Counted from the stretch's first letter, positions 35,404 through 47,566 are shown. The stretch is 64,000 nt of DNA from Euglena gracilis (GCA_039621445.1 CP154956.1:88418482-88482481), one strand, 5' to 3'. A program made the numbers and translations. Notes: generated from the letters alone by a model not told the origin.

Positions 35404-36437
35404 TGGAATGATCAGGGAGAGCTTTCAACCAACGCACTCGCCGCATCCGCAGCCGCCCGCTCCCGGCAGCTTGCCGAGTCCCACCCCGAGCTGCAGCCCT
35501 ACGGCGTCGGGACCGGGGGGGCTCTGCTGGTGAAGTTCTTCCGGCGGCTGCCGCGGGTGTTCCGGTGCGGGGAGGCCCGCGCCCACGGGACCAGGGGTTT
35601 TTTTAGTGTTGGACCCCGGGGGGGGGGGTAGGGTGGGTGGGTCTGGCCGAGCCCCCCCTCCCGGGGGGTCCCCAAGGGGGGAGTGGGATATACTTTTTTG
35701 GCGCGGAAAATTTTTGAAAAGGTTATTTTTATCATTTTTCTCGATTTTCTGGCCATTTTCGGGGGAAATTGAGTGGGTCCTCGGGGCCCCCCGCCCCGAA
35801 CCCCCCCCAGTGGGTGGGTTGGTGGAGGGGGACTCCCAGGGTTCGATATAAGGAGGGCGTACATGGTTTAGGTGGGGGGGGGTGTCCCCCCCCACCCCCC
35901 CCCTCCTGGCCCCGCAGGGGGGGGTCCGGGCCACCCCCCCCCCACCTGCAAGGGGGGTCCGGACCGACCCTCGGGGGCAAAAATTGACCCCCCCCAAAAA
36001 GGGTCAATTTTTTCCTCCGGCGCTTCGCGCCGAAAATTTTTTGCATTTTTGGCACATTTTTGCCCAAAAAGTGCCCAAAATGGCACTTTTGGTCGTTTTG
36101 GGGGGTCAAAAATTTTCGGCCCCCCCCCAGTGGGTGGGTTGGTGGAGGGGGACTCCCAGGGTTCGATATAAGGAGGGCGTACATGGTTTAGGTGGGGGGG
36201 GTGGCCCCCCCCCCCCCCCCCCCCCCCCTGGCCCGCAGGGGGGGGGGTCCGGACCACCCCCCCCCCCACCTGTCCTTATATCGAACCCTGGGGACTCCCC
36301 TCCCCCTCCGGTCTTAAAAAGAACCCCTGCACGGGACGGTGGTCCGCCTGACAGAGTTCGGCCTCACGCTGGCGCCGCTCGCCACGCCCGACGGGGCTGT
36401 CCACTTGCGTTCTTTCTTTCTACCCCCTCTTTTGACG
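35404..36437 (+). CDS. Repeat unit 2, winged-helix-like exon split by a 738-bp insert
   Basis: The frame reads WNDQGELSTNALAASAAARS, later YGVGTGGALLVKFFRRLPRV and FRCGEARAHG. After removing the insert plus one octamer it continues TVVRLTEFGLTLAPLATPDG. The spliced unit 3 reads FVSGEAQARDTAVHLTEFG, so the two align without a gap only if the insert is excised exactly. The acceptor is ccctcag; the donor is GTATGC at 36438 (or GTCCAC slightly earlier), both phase 0. The fold suggested is an OST-HTH/LOTUS-like RNA-binding winged helix; this is pattern-based inference. Confidence 0.7.
35592..36329. mobile_element. CAGG..CCTG insert in coding exon, perfect 8-bp TSD
   Basis: It begins CAGGGGTTTTTTTAG and ends GGTCTTAAAAAGAACCCCTG. 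The octamer cacgggac is exactly duplicated at 35584-35591 and 36330-36337. It contains a MITE (35837-36290) that has been partly duplicated in tandem. No GT-AG pair can remove it while keeping the frame: the octamer holds neither GT nor AG. Confidence 0.92.
35837..36290. mobile_element. hAT-like MITE, copy 2, tandemly rearranged
   Basis: Outer ends are CAGGGTTCGATATAAGGA and its complement, with the octamer gggactcc at 35829-35836 and 36291-36298. The left end and 30 bp of flank recur 320 bp downstream (36157), and the second unit lacks the middle. This fits recombination between the two long arms. Confidence 0.88.
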
Positions 36438-36719
36438 GTATGCCAAGCTGGTGAGAAAGTTGGTTTCCTTGATTCAGTGAGAGGCAATTATTATTTTGTC
36501 ACAAAAGCCGCGAAAAGGTACCCGAACCCTCCTCAAGGGAAAGATTTTGGGGGTTTTGTTGGTGGCACAGGGACAGATTCAATATTCTAATTAACACTGA
36601 TCGTGGTCCCTGGTGGCAGGGGAGTTTTTTCCCGTTTATTTATCAAGCTACATAACGGAATACGACTATTAGAAAAGAATTGTAAAATCGTAATCATTAT
36701 AATATTATTATTATTTTAG

Positions 36720-36831
36720 TGTTATATATATTAGTAACATATATACATATATATTATATATATGTATTATATATTATATATAATATAATATATATAATAT
36801 ATATATATATATTATATATATATATATATAT
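36720..36831. repeat. TA-rich tract beside foldback element
   Basis: TATATATTA-type sequence on both sides of the palindrome at 36832-37117. Confidence 0.9.
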
Positions 36832-37117
36832 GGCAGGTGGGAACTTTAGTACCCCCCCGGGGGGGTACTAAAATACACCCCGCGATGGACACCCGTTAAT
36901 TGAAGGTATAGGGTTAGATGCGCACATGCTGATTTGCGCTACATGGCCACGTTGCGCTAATCGGCTATGTTGCGCAACATGGCCGATTAGCGCAACGTGG
37001 CCAATTAGCGCAAATCAGCATGTGCGCACCTAACCCTATACCTTCAATTAACGGGTGTCCATCGCGGGGTGTATTTTAGTACCCCCCCGGGGGGGGGTAC
37101 TAAAGTTCCCACCTGCC
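36832..37117. mobile_element. Foldback palindrome FB1 (286 bp)
   Basis: The whole element is a near-perfect palindrome from GGCAGGTGGGAACTTTAGTA to its complement, centred on ATGTTGCGCAACAT near 36979. Each terminus carries a sub-hairpin TTTAGTACCCCCCC/GGGGGGGTACTAAA. The arms contain AGGGTTAGATGCGCAC and GTGCGCACCTAACCCTA. It lies in the canonical intron between units 2 and 3. It is inserted in a TA repeat, so any target duplication is hidden. Confidence 0.93.
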
Positions 37118-37211
37118 ATATATATATTAGTATATATAATTCTGATATGTCATCATTTATCGTGATTCCCCATAGTCTTTGTATTTGTTATTGGGTCCGT
37201 TTTAACCCAAG

Positions 37212-37347
37212 GGCTGTGATCAGTCTCTGGTCGACACCGAATGGTTTGAACAGCTGCCCGACGATTTCCAGAGGTTGCTCATATCGGTGGTTTCTGCGCC
37301 CAGGATGATCGAGGGCTCTTGTGCAAAGGTTGAGTGGAATGTGTTGC
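37212..37347 (+). CDS. Repeat unit 3, helix exon (TEWFEQLPDDFQRLLISVV)
   Basis: The frame reads GCDQSLVDTEWFEQLPDDFQ, then RLLISVVSAPRMIEGSCAKV. Phase 0 after acccaag; the donor GTTGGT at 37348 gives phase 1, fitting the exon at 38348. The preceding exon ends in phase 0 as required. Confidence 0.6.
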
Positions 37348-37429
37348 GTTGGTTTGTGTTGTGTTGTGCTGTGTCGTGTCGTGTGTTTTGTTGTGTGGCG
37401 CATTGAGTCAGTGAGGTCAGTGAGTGAGT

Positions 37430-37452
37430 GTGTGTGCGTGCGTGCGTGTGTG

Positions 37453-37512
<60 letters not shown>

Positions 37513-37620
37513 GGGGTGGGTGTGTGGGTGGGTGGGTGGGTGGGTGTGTGGGTGTGGGTGTGGGTGGGTGGGTGGGTGGGTGGATGGGTGGGTGGGTGGG
37601 TGGGTGGGTGTTTGGATAGG
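37430..37620. repeat. TG then GGTG microsatellite
   Basis: TGTG to about 37509, then GGGTG/GGTG units. Confidence 0.95.
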
Positions 37621-38002
37621 TTGGTGTGCCAGTGTATTCATTCTTAACCAAGGCCTAATTGTTATGTTATAACGTCTGGTATGTCACATCTCTGTTCGTC
37701 CTGCTGCAAATCAGTCAAGGTTGTGCAACCATTTTGGAAGTCAATGCTGACAAGCTGGTTCAGCCAGATGCTTGCTTGTGGAAATCCTGTGGCCCTTGTG
37801 ATCCTGGGATAAAAACAATGAAAATAACCAGATTAAAAGTGCCTATCACATAAACTGACTGACAGAGTAAATTATTGAATGTACCAATTTATGAATGCAA
37901 ATGTTTGTATGTATGAATATATGTATGCATGTGTATATATAGTTATATACACATATAGACATGTATCACACATAACATTTCCATGCATTTCCATACAAAT
38001 AA

Positions 38003-38005
38003 CTC

Positions 38006-38040
<35 letters not shown>

Positions 38041-38262
38041 GTGATGGTGAGGATAATGATGAAGCTGTGAAGGTGGTCTTCCCTTATTTCTGCTCACCCA
38101 CCCACTCACACACATTTACACATTTACACATTTACACATTTACACCCACACACCCACACACCCACACACCCACACCCACACCCACACCCACACCCACACC
38201 CACACCAAACCCACACCCACACCCACACCCACACCCACACCCACACCCACACACACCAACCC
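38003..38262. repeat. (GAT)n and (CCCACA)n arrays
   Basis: GAT units at about 38006-38050 and CCCACA hexamers at 38143-38258, both in the intron before 38348. Confidence 0.95.
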
Positions 38263-38347
38263 GCACGCGCGCTCACATGCTCGCGCGCGGTTTCACACAT
38301 TGCGCACAAATGTGCTGATATCTGGCACGGGGTAATTTTCCTTCCAG

Positions 38348-38461
38348 GCGTCTGCATTCAAGCATCCATCAAAACCATCAACTACACCAGAGACTACGGG
38401 ATTGGGTCGCGCGGTGTGTTACTGGTCAAGTTCTTCCGCGAACTGCCCCGCCTTTTTGTAT
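38348..38461 (+). CDS. Repeat unit 3, core exon (YGIGSRGVLLVKFFRELPRL)
   Basis: The frame reads VCIQASIKTINYTRD, then YGIGSRGVLLVKFFRELPRL and FV. It has the acceptor ttccttccag and the donor GTGGTT (38462), phase 1. The core YG.G..G.LLVKFFR.LPR.F is shared with unit 2. Confidence 0.7.
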
Positions 38462-39513
38462 GTGGTTTCCTGGGGGTGGCTTCCGGAGGTGAAAACTATT
38501 CATTTTACGCATAATCAAGCCGCTGGAAGTGCACAGCATCAGCAAATTTTATTTTTATTTATTTCTTGTTAAGAAGTTGTTCCAAGTGTATCCCCAATAT
38601 TTCTTCTGTTGCCAACTCCTCTCTGCAGTATTTGGTGTTCACGGGTAGGGCCAATCATCCGGCCTGTGGGGTCCCGCACTTTTCTAAAAGAAATATCACC
38701 TCATCAGTTCCCTGTTGAATGAGCATCATCATCCGAATGTTTAAGTACTGTGTGACTACGCACGCTCCATCACCTGTCTGTGTTTCTTGAAACTTCCAGA
38801 ACCTTCAGATGGTTGTTCTATTGTAACACCCAATTGTCTTCAATTTGAATGGCACTTTCAATGCAAGGATTCCATTTGCCTTTTTTTTTTGCCAGAATCG
38901 GGTGACTTCCTGCGAATGCACCACCTCATCCACCTCTTCCAGCTCCATCCCTTGCACATCCAACGCCTTTCTCCAAAGCAACACAACCCCCCCCCCCGGA
39001 CCCTTGGGTGGCACCTGGTCCCATGTCTGCTTTATAGAAACTGGTTGCTGCTGCTTCATTGGCCTCCCTGCTCTTTGACTCTTGTGCCAGCACCCCACCC
39101 CCACCCCACCCCACCCCACCCCGAGTCAATACGGCTAGGGCGCGAAATTCTCCCATTCTGGGTATAGGTCTAATGGCATTTTTGAAAATGGCCTGAATGA
39201 CAGGGAGATGGATGTGTGGCTCTGGTATTTCCCGAAGAGCGACCAGAAAAGGGGAATGCCATTTCATAGCCCCCCACGCATTCGCGGTTTTTGACTATCC
39301 CAATAACCGGGATTTTCGGAATTCATTCTGGTAGTGTTTTTTTTTTTTTGCACTGCTGCCCCCCCCCCCTCGCTGAGCCTACTCCAAGGCTATACCTGAA
39401 ACCCTATGGATGGGTTGGGGGGGGTGTCCCCCCCATCCCATGCTGTGTGTGGGACGGTTCGCACCCCCCTCCACCATCACCCCTCACCTGCAGCGGTGGA
39501 CGGCAACCCCCAG
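38462..39513 (+). other. Canonical intron inside repeat unit 3
   Basis: GT (38462) to AG (39512-39513). It interrupts the unit close to where the CAGG insert interrupts unit 2, but with standard splice sites. It contains C/G-run repeats near 39357-39450 and no exon that I can see. Confidence 0.5.
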
Positions 39514-39581
39514 CGGGAGAGGCCCAGGCCCGGGACACGGCGGTTCATTTGACGGAGTTCGGCCGGACGCTGTCGCGGAAG
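39514..39581 (+). CDS. Repeat unit 3, wing exon (TAVHLTEFGRTL)
   Basis: The frame reads GEAQARDTAVHLTEFGRTLS, then RK. It joins to the previous exon as FVSGEAQARD. The donor is GTTGCG (39582), phase 0. Confidence 0.7.
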
Positions 39582-41020
<1,439 letters not shown>

Positions 41021-41185
41021 CAGTCAATGCCGTGTCCGCCAGCGATCCCATCGACATGCCGGTCCCAGCGAGTGGAAGCCTGTCGGTGAAGAGCTACGCT
41101 GGCCAGGTCCCAACCTCTTCATTCGTGTTCAACCCCCAGGATCCTGTGACTCCTTTGAGAATCAACTATCACACTGCGTCCAGTC
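41021..41185 (+). CDS. Exon (SYAGQVPTSSFVFNPQDPVT)
   Basis: Two lead nucleotides, then VNAVSASDPIDMPVPASGSL, the segment named in the call, and RINYHTASS. The acceptor is agccacag and the donor is a consensus GTAAGT (41186). No family was recognised. Confidence 0.6.
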
Positions 41186-41989
41186 GTAAGTGGTTCTCTG
41201 GCTTGTTGGGGTGGGGGTGTAGCAGGGGCCCTTTTTGCAGGTTTTCAGGTTTTGCAGCTGTTTTTTTTGTGTGTATTTTTTCATTTCTCCAAAAGTGGTG
41301 TTTTTTTTTGTGATCGTTTGCATTTATGGCATTTTTCGAGGGTCCATGTGCCGTTCCTCCCCCTTGAGAATTGGGGGGTCCTATGTGCGTACAATTTTTG
41401 CAGCTTGGCCAATCTGTCATAGTTACCACCCCACCAAGTCTAAGCACCACCCTTGTCGAAGCACCGCCCCCCCCGGTTCTAAGGTCATCTTCTCAGGGAG
41501 GCTTATTTTGTGCGCGTTTTAGAGAAATTTCTCAAAAATGTCGAAATTTTAGAAACTTCTGAAGCCCAATATGTTGAGATATTCTTGATTTTTGCATCCA
41601 AATGCCTGTAAACCCAACAATGGAACACGAAATAAGGGGAATTTTCGTTTCTGGTGCGAAGCGACGGATCTTCCCCTTCTCAGCACCCACCCAGTTTTTG
41701 CCCATGTTTTGGCAAAGAGAGCACTCCCCCCCCCCAGTGCTTACCCATGGTTTCCGGTGCTTAGACAAGGAGCACAAGGGACAGCACGACAACCCCCTCC
41801 CTCCATAGCCCGACAGCCCCCTTTCACAGCATGCTGGCCAAGCCGATTTAGCGATTTATTTTTTGCCAGCCCCCCTCCTGGTCCTCTCCCATCTTTGGAA
41901 AACGCCATCTTCTCAGGTCATCTTCACCCCCACCCCGGTTCTTACCCATCTTTTCCGGTGCTTAGCGGGGGGTACCACACCCACAGCTG

Positions 41990-42240
41990 TACCGCAACCC
42001 TATGGTGGTTGGGGGTTCGACCACCCCCCCCCCCCATCCTGGCGGTAGTGGGGGTCCGACCCCCTCCCCACCTCCACCAGGGCTTCCCGTATTTTTAGGG
42101 GTGCCGATTTTCAGGTCAAAACTTTCTTTCGGCGCCGGGTGTGGGTGTCGAGAATTTTTGAAAAAGTGCTATTTTTAGCACTTTTTGCGATTTTCTGGCC
42201 AATTTCTGTGGGTACCCCGGGACTCCCCTAGTTTCACTAA
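41990..42240. repeat. C/G-run foldback related to 30095 and 60710
   Basis: CCTATGGTGGTTGGGGGTTCGACCACC precedes GGTAGTGGGGGTCCGACCCCCT and CTTCCCGTATTTTTAGGGGTGCC. The same words occur at 30110-30200. The ends are not defined. Confidence 0.4.
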
Positions 42241-42568
42241 GGCTTCTTGTCTATTTATGGCCGGCGCCAACTTCGCTTCTGGCCCAGCTTGCTGTGTGGT
42301 GAGTGGCCAGGGACCCCTTACACCAGTGCTCTTTTGTTGCTCCGCCTGGCCGGGTGAGCAACTCTGGTGCAATGCCAGCGCTGTAGGGACATTCACTCAC
42401 CTTGTGTGGTTGGTGTGGTTCCCGTGGGTGGGTCTACACGCCCCCACAGTCAGGGCTGTACGGGAAGGCCGGGTGGGGGGGGGTCGACACCAGGGGTTTT
42501 TCTGAAGACCTAGGGGAAGTGGGGCCCCCCAGCCACCCACCCCCTGGGGGCCCCCCCGGGGGGTCCCG

Positions 42569-42720
42569 GTGGTCCCCACCGGGTTGGGTCCGGAGGCTGA
42601 GCAGCAGCTGCTGGCGTACGCCAAACGCCGCGAGGAGGTGAAGGAGCGGGCCCGGGAGGCCAAGCGAGCTCGGTCTCGGGGCGTGCTGGACCGGTTGAGG
42701 GCTGCCCGGTCCCCAGTCTC
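42569..42720 (+). CDS. Candidate exon, charged helix (KRREEVKERAREAKRARSRG)
   Basis: The frame reads VPTGLGPEAEQQLLAYA, the segment in the call, then VLDRLRAARSP. Highly charged, with helix or coiled-coil character. The splice sites are unclear because C/G-run repeats crowd the left side. Confidence 0.4.
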
Positions 42721-42869
42721 CCCCGGGGGAGTTGCGGTTTTGGTTTTGGTTTTGGTGTTGTGTGTTGTGTTGTGATGTGGCACGTATTTTCGGTATTGTG
42801 TGTGCCGCGGTGTTTTCAAGTGCACCACCCATTTCCCCTGCGTGTGCTGAATGCTGATTTTTCTTTCAG

Positions 42870-43538
42870 GCCGTTCCTCCAGCAGGGTGTCTTGCTGCAA
42901 AAGACCTGTTCCCTATCCGGTGTGTGGGCACCAGGGGTTTCTCAAGCCAGAGGCGACTCTACCCCCGGGGTTGGGGGCCCAGCCAGGCAACACCTTTTTT
43001 CCTGCCAGCACCGCCCAGCTAGGCTGCAGACCCCCCGGGGGGCGGTTCTACTGAAGTGAACTTTGGGCCAGCGAAGCCGGGCTGGACCAAAAAATTTACG
43101 ACACAAAGCACCAAAAGTTTTGGGGGAAGGGGTAAAAAAAAATGCCCAAAAATGCCATTTTTTTTGGGCTGGTTTTGGGGTCTTCACCTCCAAATTTTGG
43201 CTGAAAAATGCAACCCGTTGGATTGGGCCCAGTTGGGCCCAGTTGGGCTGTTTTTTTTGTTTTTTTGTTCACTCGCCGGGTCCAGCTCCCAGCCGGTTGC
43301 CCCCCCCCCCCGGACGCCCACCCCAAGGGGGGGGGGTCCAGCCAGCACCTGTTTTCCAGCCGACCCGCAACCCCCACCTGGCGAGTCCTTAAGAAAACCC
43401 CTGGTCGCCCATGCGTCTGGTCTGGTTTGGTGGCGATCGGGCATAACCCGAAGTGGCGTCAAAGTGCGTTTTGGTGGCTAATTCTCGCCAATCACAGTCA
43501 GCACCGAGCTTCCTGTGGATGGGCAACTCCCCCACCTC
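42870..43538 (+). CDS. Exon split by a 472-bp CAGG insert
   Basis: The frame reads GRSSSRVSCCKRPVPYPVCG up to the insert, then PCVWSGLVAIGHNPKWRQSA and FWWLILANHSQH after it. The acceptor is ttctttcag (42868-42869). The frame is continuous only after removing 42929-43408. The right end is uncertain; a donor GTGGAG lies near 43539. Confidence 0.5.
42932..43403. mobile_element. CAGG..CCTG insert, family I (472 bp)
   Basis: The ends CAGGGGTTTCTCAAGCCAG and CCTTAAGAAAACCCCTG are inverted. The flanking octamers gtgggcac and gtcgccca match at only 4 of 8, so this is an old copy. The interior has GCCAGCACC..GGCTGCAGACCCCCC and GGTCCAGCCAGCACC motifs of the family. Confidence 0.7.
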
Positions 43539-44223
43539 GGTGGAGCGGCCACCGCCTCCCCCACAGCCCTCCCCTGCGCCTGCTCCTGTCACACCCCACC
43601 CCCACACCGGCCTCTGGGGCCGCACCCTCACCGCACCATGCCGCCCAACCACCAAACACTGAGCACCGGCACCGACTGCACCGTGTCATGAGTGGCCTGG
43701 GCCGGATCGCCATACAGTACACCATTGCCCTTGTTCTTTTTTGAAAAAACATAATCCACATAACGTATATATATATGAATATTATATTCTTTATCATGTA
43801 TAAAGTAAAATTTTGAATCTTTAATATATAATAATTATTTTTTCCGGATACATCGAATATTTAATTTTGAGCTTTTTGACGACGACAGAGATACTGCCGA
43901 CTTTAATCGACCTGGCTTCCCATATTGCTTCCCTACCAGTAAACGGATGGCGAAGGTTTTTTCCCGAAAATTTTATTGGTCTGCTTTGCTGTTTGTTTGC
44001 TCGTAATTTGCAGCAGAGGCACTGATTATTTGTACTCCCCAATTTTTCTGGGTGATGCTCAACCCCAAGTCCCAAAGCCTCCCCCGGCCTGTGGGTACGT
44101 TGCCCCCTGGCACGTTTCTGCAAAACTGAGGCCAGTCTTATAGAGCTAAGGGTTGTGATTTTTGACCGGATTTTGTTTGCCAAGCCAAACCCTGCCCGGG
44201 CGAAGGGGAGAGTCGGTCCGCAG

Positions 44224-44812
44224 TGGGGCGGAGAGTCTTGGACCTACTGTTCAAATGGGATTCCGCATCGTGCCACAAAAAACAAGCAGGGGATTTCATA
44301 AGCCGAAGGGTACCCCATCCCCCGGGGGGGAGTCCAGCCAGCCAGCAGCCCAAGGAGAGAGCAAATCCAGCCAGCAGCCCAAATCGGGGTTGGGAGCCCC
44401 CCGGGGGGGGGGGTCGATTGAAATAAAGTCGGGTCCAGCCTGGCCGGAGGCCAGGCCAGCCGGCCGCAGGCTGGCCAGCCAACTGGGCTACCCAGCTCAC
44501 CTATCCATGCATTTTTTCCCCTCATCACAGGTTCCTCCATCACAGCCCCCCAGCCTTGATCCAGCTCCATCCATCAAAATGTGGAGAAGGCAAAAATGTT
44601 TTAGAGAATTTTGTTTTTCACCGACCCAGCCCAGCCCAACCCCCTCCAGCCCCGGACTCCCCCTACCCCCCCCCCGGGGGGGGGGTCCAGCCAGCAGCTC
44701 GTTTCCAGCCAGCAGCCTTTTGACAGCCGGAGGCTGGACCCCCCCCATGGGGGGTCCTTAAGAAAACCCCTGAAATCAATCCCAGCTTGTGCAGTGCCGT
44801 GCACTGGGGCAG
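44224..44812 (+). CDS. Exon split by a 486-bp CAGG insert
   Basis: The preferred frame reads GRRVLDLLFKWDSASCHKKQ across the junction, then SQLVQCRALGQ and a GTGTAG donor (44813). The acceptor is ggtccgcag. A second frame (MGFRIVPQKT then IPACAVPCTGA) is also open, so the phase is not settled. Confidence 0.45.
44287..44772. mobile_element. CAGG..CCTG insert, family I (486 bp)
   Basis: Left CAGGGGATTTCATAAGCCGA, right GTCCTTAAGAAAACCCCTG. The octamers aaaacaag and aaatcaat agree at 6 of 8. The interior has the GTCCAGCCAGCAGC module twice and CTGGCC-rich sequence. Confidence 0.75.
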
Positions 44813-45134
44813 GTGTAGGAGGCATTTACAGGTGAATGTGAATGCATACCCCCCGGAAACTGTCCTCTAACCCCTGCACCTGCACCTGTCCTCACAGGGA
44901 CCTCAACGTGTCTCGGCTTTTTTTTGAGAATTTTTATTTTTTTTTGTTCAAAACAGCACTTTTCAGGGTCATAAATATCCGAAGAAGAAATTTTTTCGGG
45001 CAAAGTTTTGAAAAAATCACTTCCCAGGAGTGTTTCACAAAACCCCGCTGCCGACAGGCTGTTCCCGGCAACCCAACTGGAAGAACAGTAGAAATTTGCC
45101 GCTGAACAACCTTGCCACCTCCCCACATCCACAG

Positions 45135-45204
45135 GTCCGGATGGACCCCAATGCCGTGTTCCTGTTTGCCTTCATTTGGTGCCAGACGCAGCTGTTCCAT
45201 TTGT
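45135..45204 (+). CDS. Exon (VRMDPNAVFLFAFIWCQTQL)
   Basis: Phase 0 after catccacag, ending FHL at a GTAAGG donor (45205). VFLFAFIW is hydrophobic. No family was recognised. Confidence 0.5.
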
Positions 45205-45776
45205 GTAAGGAGTGGCGGCGGCCGTCCTTATCCCACGCGCCATACGTTGCTGACGCCTTTCCTTCGCCCCGGCTTCAAGTTTGGAAATTTTGCATGGCCC
45301 TTCTTCAAGCAAGCCACAGTCGGTTTTTTTGTTTCCTAGATTGTGCGATAAGGTTTGTAAGCTTCGAGGGCATGCAGCTGAAGCGGCATGTGACTACGCA
45401 GTCCACACGTTGCCGCTTTTTGGAGGGGTACGAGCATTCACCCATGATGGCATTCACCCAGAATGGCTTGAAATGACCGCGTGGGAGCAAGTGGGGGGGG
45501 GCCTGGAAAGCTGTGCAGAAATGGAGTGGCCAAGTACTGGCAAAATTGCACACTTTCCGCCCCCCCCCCCCCCCGGAAACTGTCAGGGTCTTTGGTATCA
45601 GCCGAGCTGCCCGCATGGGAAGTTGTCAGGGTCCCCGGTCCCAACCGACCTGTCAGGTGACAGTTTCCCATGTTGGCATGCCCCACACCTGGTTTTACTG
45701 TCGAGCGCATGTTTTCGCACATGTCTTGATGGCCCATTCGTCCATATGCCCCCCCCCCCCCGGACATGGTGGGGAT

Positions 45777-45904
45777 GCCACAGCGGAGGACGCCCGCCCC
45801 CACCGGCACCAGTGGTCGGCCGACAGCACTGCCCCCACGGTGGCCCATGCCATTTACCGCGATATGGGCCGCCCGCGGCCGTGGCTGGTGCTAGCGCTCT
45901 GGCC
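45777..45904 (+). CDS. Candidate exon (HAIYRDMGRPRPWLVLALWP)
   Basis: The frame reads EDARPHRHQWSADSTAPTVA, then the segment in the call and GFASV. The acceptor is gatgccacag; a GT donor lies near 45919 or 45934. GRPRPWLVLALWPGFASV is loosely like the G.LLVKFFR.LPR.F core. Confidence 0.4.
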
Positions 45905-45934
45905 GGGGTTTGCCAGTGTGCGATGGTGCAAGGG

Positions 45935-47070
45935 TGGGAATATGAAGGAATACTGAGAGGAATGAAAGGACATCGAAGGGCTATTGGAAGGTCTCATTTT
46001 GTTTTGAAACACCGAAATCAGAAAAGGCTGACTGTTTTTCTGTTTTTTTAATAGTTTTATTATTGTTTTCAATCTTGTGTTTTTTTTTTTTAAATAGTGA
46101 CCTGCAAATGGTGGGCACCCAGAGCCTCCAATTTCTTTTGTTGGGTGGGTGGAGAAGGCAGGATTTCAGCAGGGGGACAGTGTTTTCTTCCTTCCTTCCT
46201 TCCTATTCACCCACTTGCCTATCTGCCTACCTGCCTGCCTGTCGACCTACCAACCTACCCCCTCGAGATTCTTGGGGAAAATCCAAAAAGTCGACCCCCC
46301 CCCCAAAACTGTGAAAATGCTCCAAAGTGGGTGATTTTTTTTGATTTTGATTTTCAATTTTTGACTTGTTGCATGTGTCAAAATTGGCATTTTTGATATT
46401 TTTTTTGGTTTTTTTTGCCAAAAATCGCCCCTTTTTGGACCTATTTTTGGACCATCCTGGCGGTAGACCCCCCAAACCCAAAGACCCTCCCTTGGGATTT
46501 TCAGCAACAGACCCCAAAAAAGCAGCCCCTGGGTTCACCGTCCGACCCCAGAACCCCACCTGAACAATAGCCCCCCCCCCCCAAGTAATAGCCCGTCCCA
46601 GGGATTATACACAAGAATCCAAACATTGGAAGCCCCCCCCCCCCTTGAGCTCGAACGTTGTGACCGTTTTGCAACCTTTCAGGTCACAAAAAACTGCCAT
46701 TTTTTCTGAAACACTTTTTTTGCATACAAAAAAAGAAACGTATCTTGACAGGAGGGTCCTAAAGGTTTTCATTTTTGGGGAAAATGGGCATTTTGAGGGC
46801 ATTCCTGCAGGGGCCTGTTTTCCAAAGAATCCCCCCCCCTCGAATAGTATATATTAATAGTGCAATAATAGTAGCCCCCCCTCTGAGATGTGAACCGAGT
46901 GTCCGGATAGTGGCCTCATGGGGCAATTATTTGGGGGTGTGTGGTTCCTTGCCCACCCCACACCCGGCCTTATGACGAATGCTGGTGGGGGACACCGACC
47001 CCCCTCCGCGTTCGAAACAGGAAGTCTGTCGACAGGCACGACTTGGCACCCCCTGTGGCCCCGCTGCAGG
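45935..47070. other. No firm gene; C-run repeats
   Basis: Repeats include AATAGCCCCCC near 46566-46600 and TAATAGTAGCCCCCCC at 46857-46880. A T-rich stretch of GTTTTTTTTGCC type lies at 46330-46460. No supported exon was found. Confidence 0.35.
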
Positions 47071-47566
47071 GGGGGGGGAGGGGGCTTGCGTCCCACCGGA
47101 CCGGCGGCCAGCCGCCGCTGGCGGGCCTCGGGGGCTGGGTTGTGCTGCGCGGGCCAGGCTTCTTTTTGACTCGGAACCCCCCCCCCTTGTCCCCCTGTGG
47201 GATGATGCCTTCTGGCGTCGGGCCGAAACAAGGGCCTGATGCGTCCCAAGGAGTCATACCCCCGCCCCCCGGGAAATTGTCACCTGACAGGTTGGCCGGT
47301 ACCGGGGACCTGACAGAGGTACGGGGTTGGACCCCGGGGGGTTATGGGTTCCGGCGCGAAGTGAAAGTTTGGGCAAACTCATAGACGGCCCGATGTTGGG
47401 TTGTTCAGGGGTGCCTCCCCCCGGGGTCGTAAAACAAGCAGCCTGGTGCAGACTGCGGCTGGTCCTCAGCAACGGGCTGCGAGACCAACTGCCAGATTCC
47501 AACCGGCTGTTACGGCCAGGGTCGTGTGGGGCTGTAGCCACAAGCCCGTGCCGCCCCTTGGGCTGT
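47071..47566 (+). CDS. Exon split by a 291-bp CAGG insert
   Basis: Before the insert TGGQPPLAGLGGWVVLR; after it GLRLVLSNGLRDQLPDSNRL, then LRPGSCGAVATSPCRPLGC and a consensus donor GTAAGT (47567). The frame is continuous and GC3-rich when the insert plus 8 nt is removed. The left boundary is uncertain because of a G-run. Confidence 0.6.
47155..47445. mobile_element. CAGG..CCTG insert (291 bp)
   Basis: Left CAGGCTTCTTTTTGAC, right GTCGTAAAACAAGCAGCCTG. The octamers gcgcgggc and gtgcagac agree at 5 of 8, all differences transitions. It contains an inverted family B fragment (GGGAAATTGTCACCTGACAG). Confidence 0.75.

Noticed and set aside
43498-43797. Minus-strand frame with transmembrane-like start
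   Set aside because: The plus strand carries a GC3-biased exon with splice support; the minus frame is a shadow.
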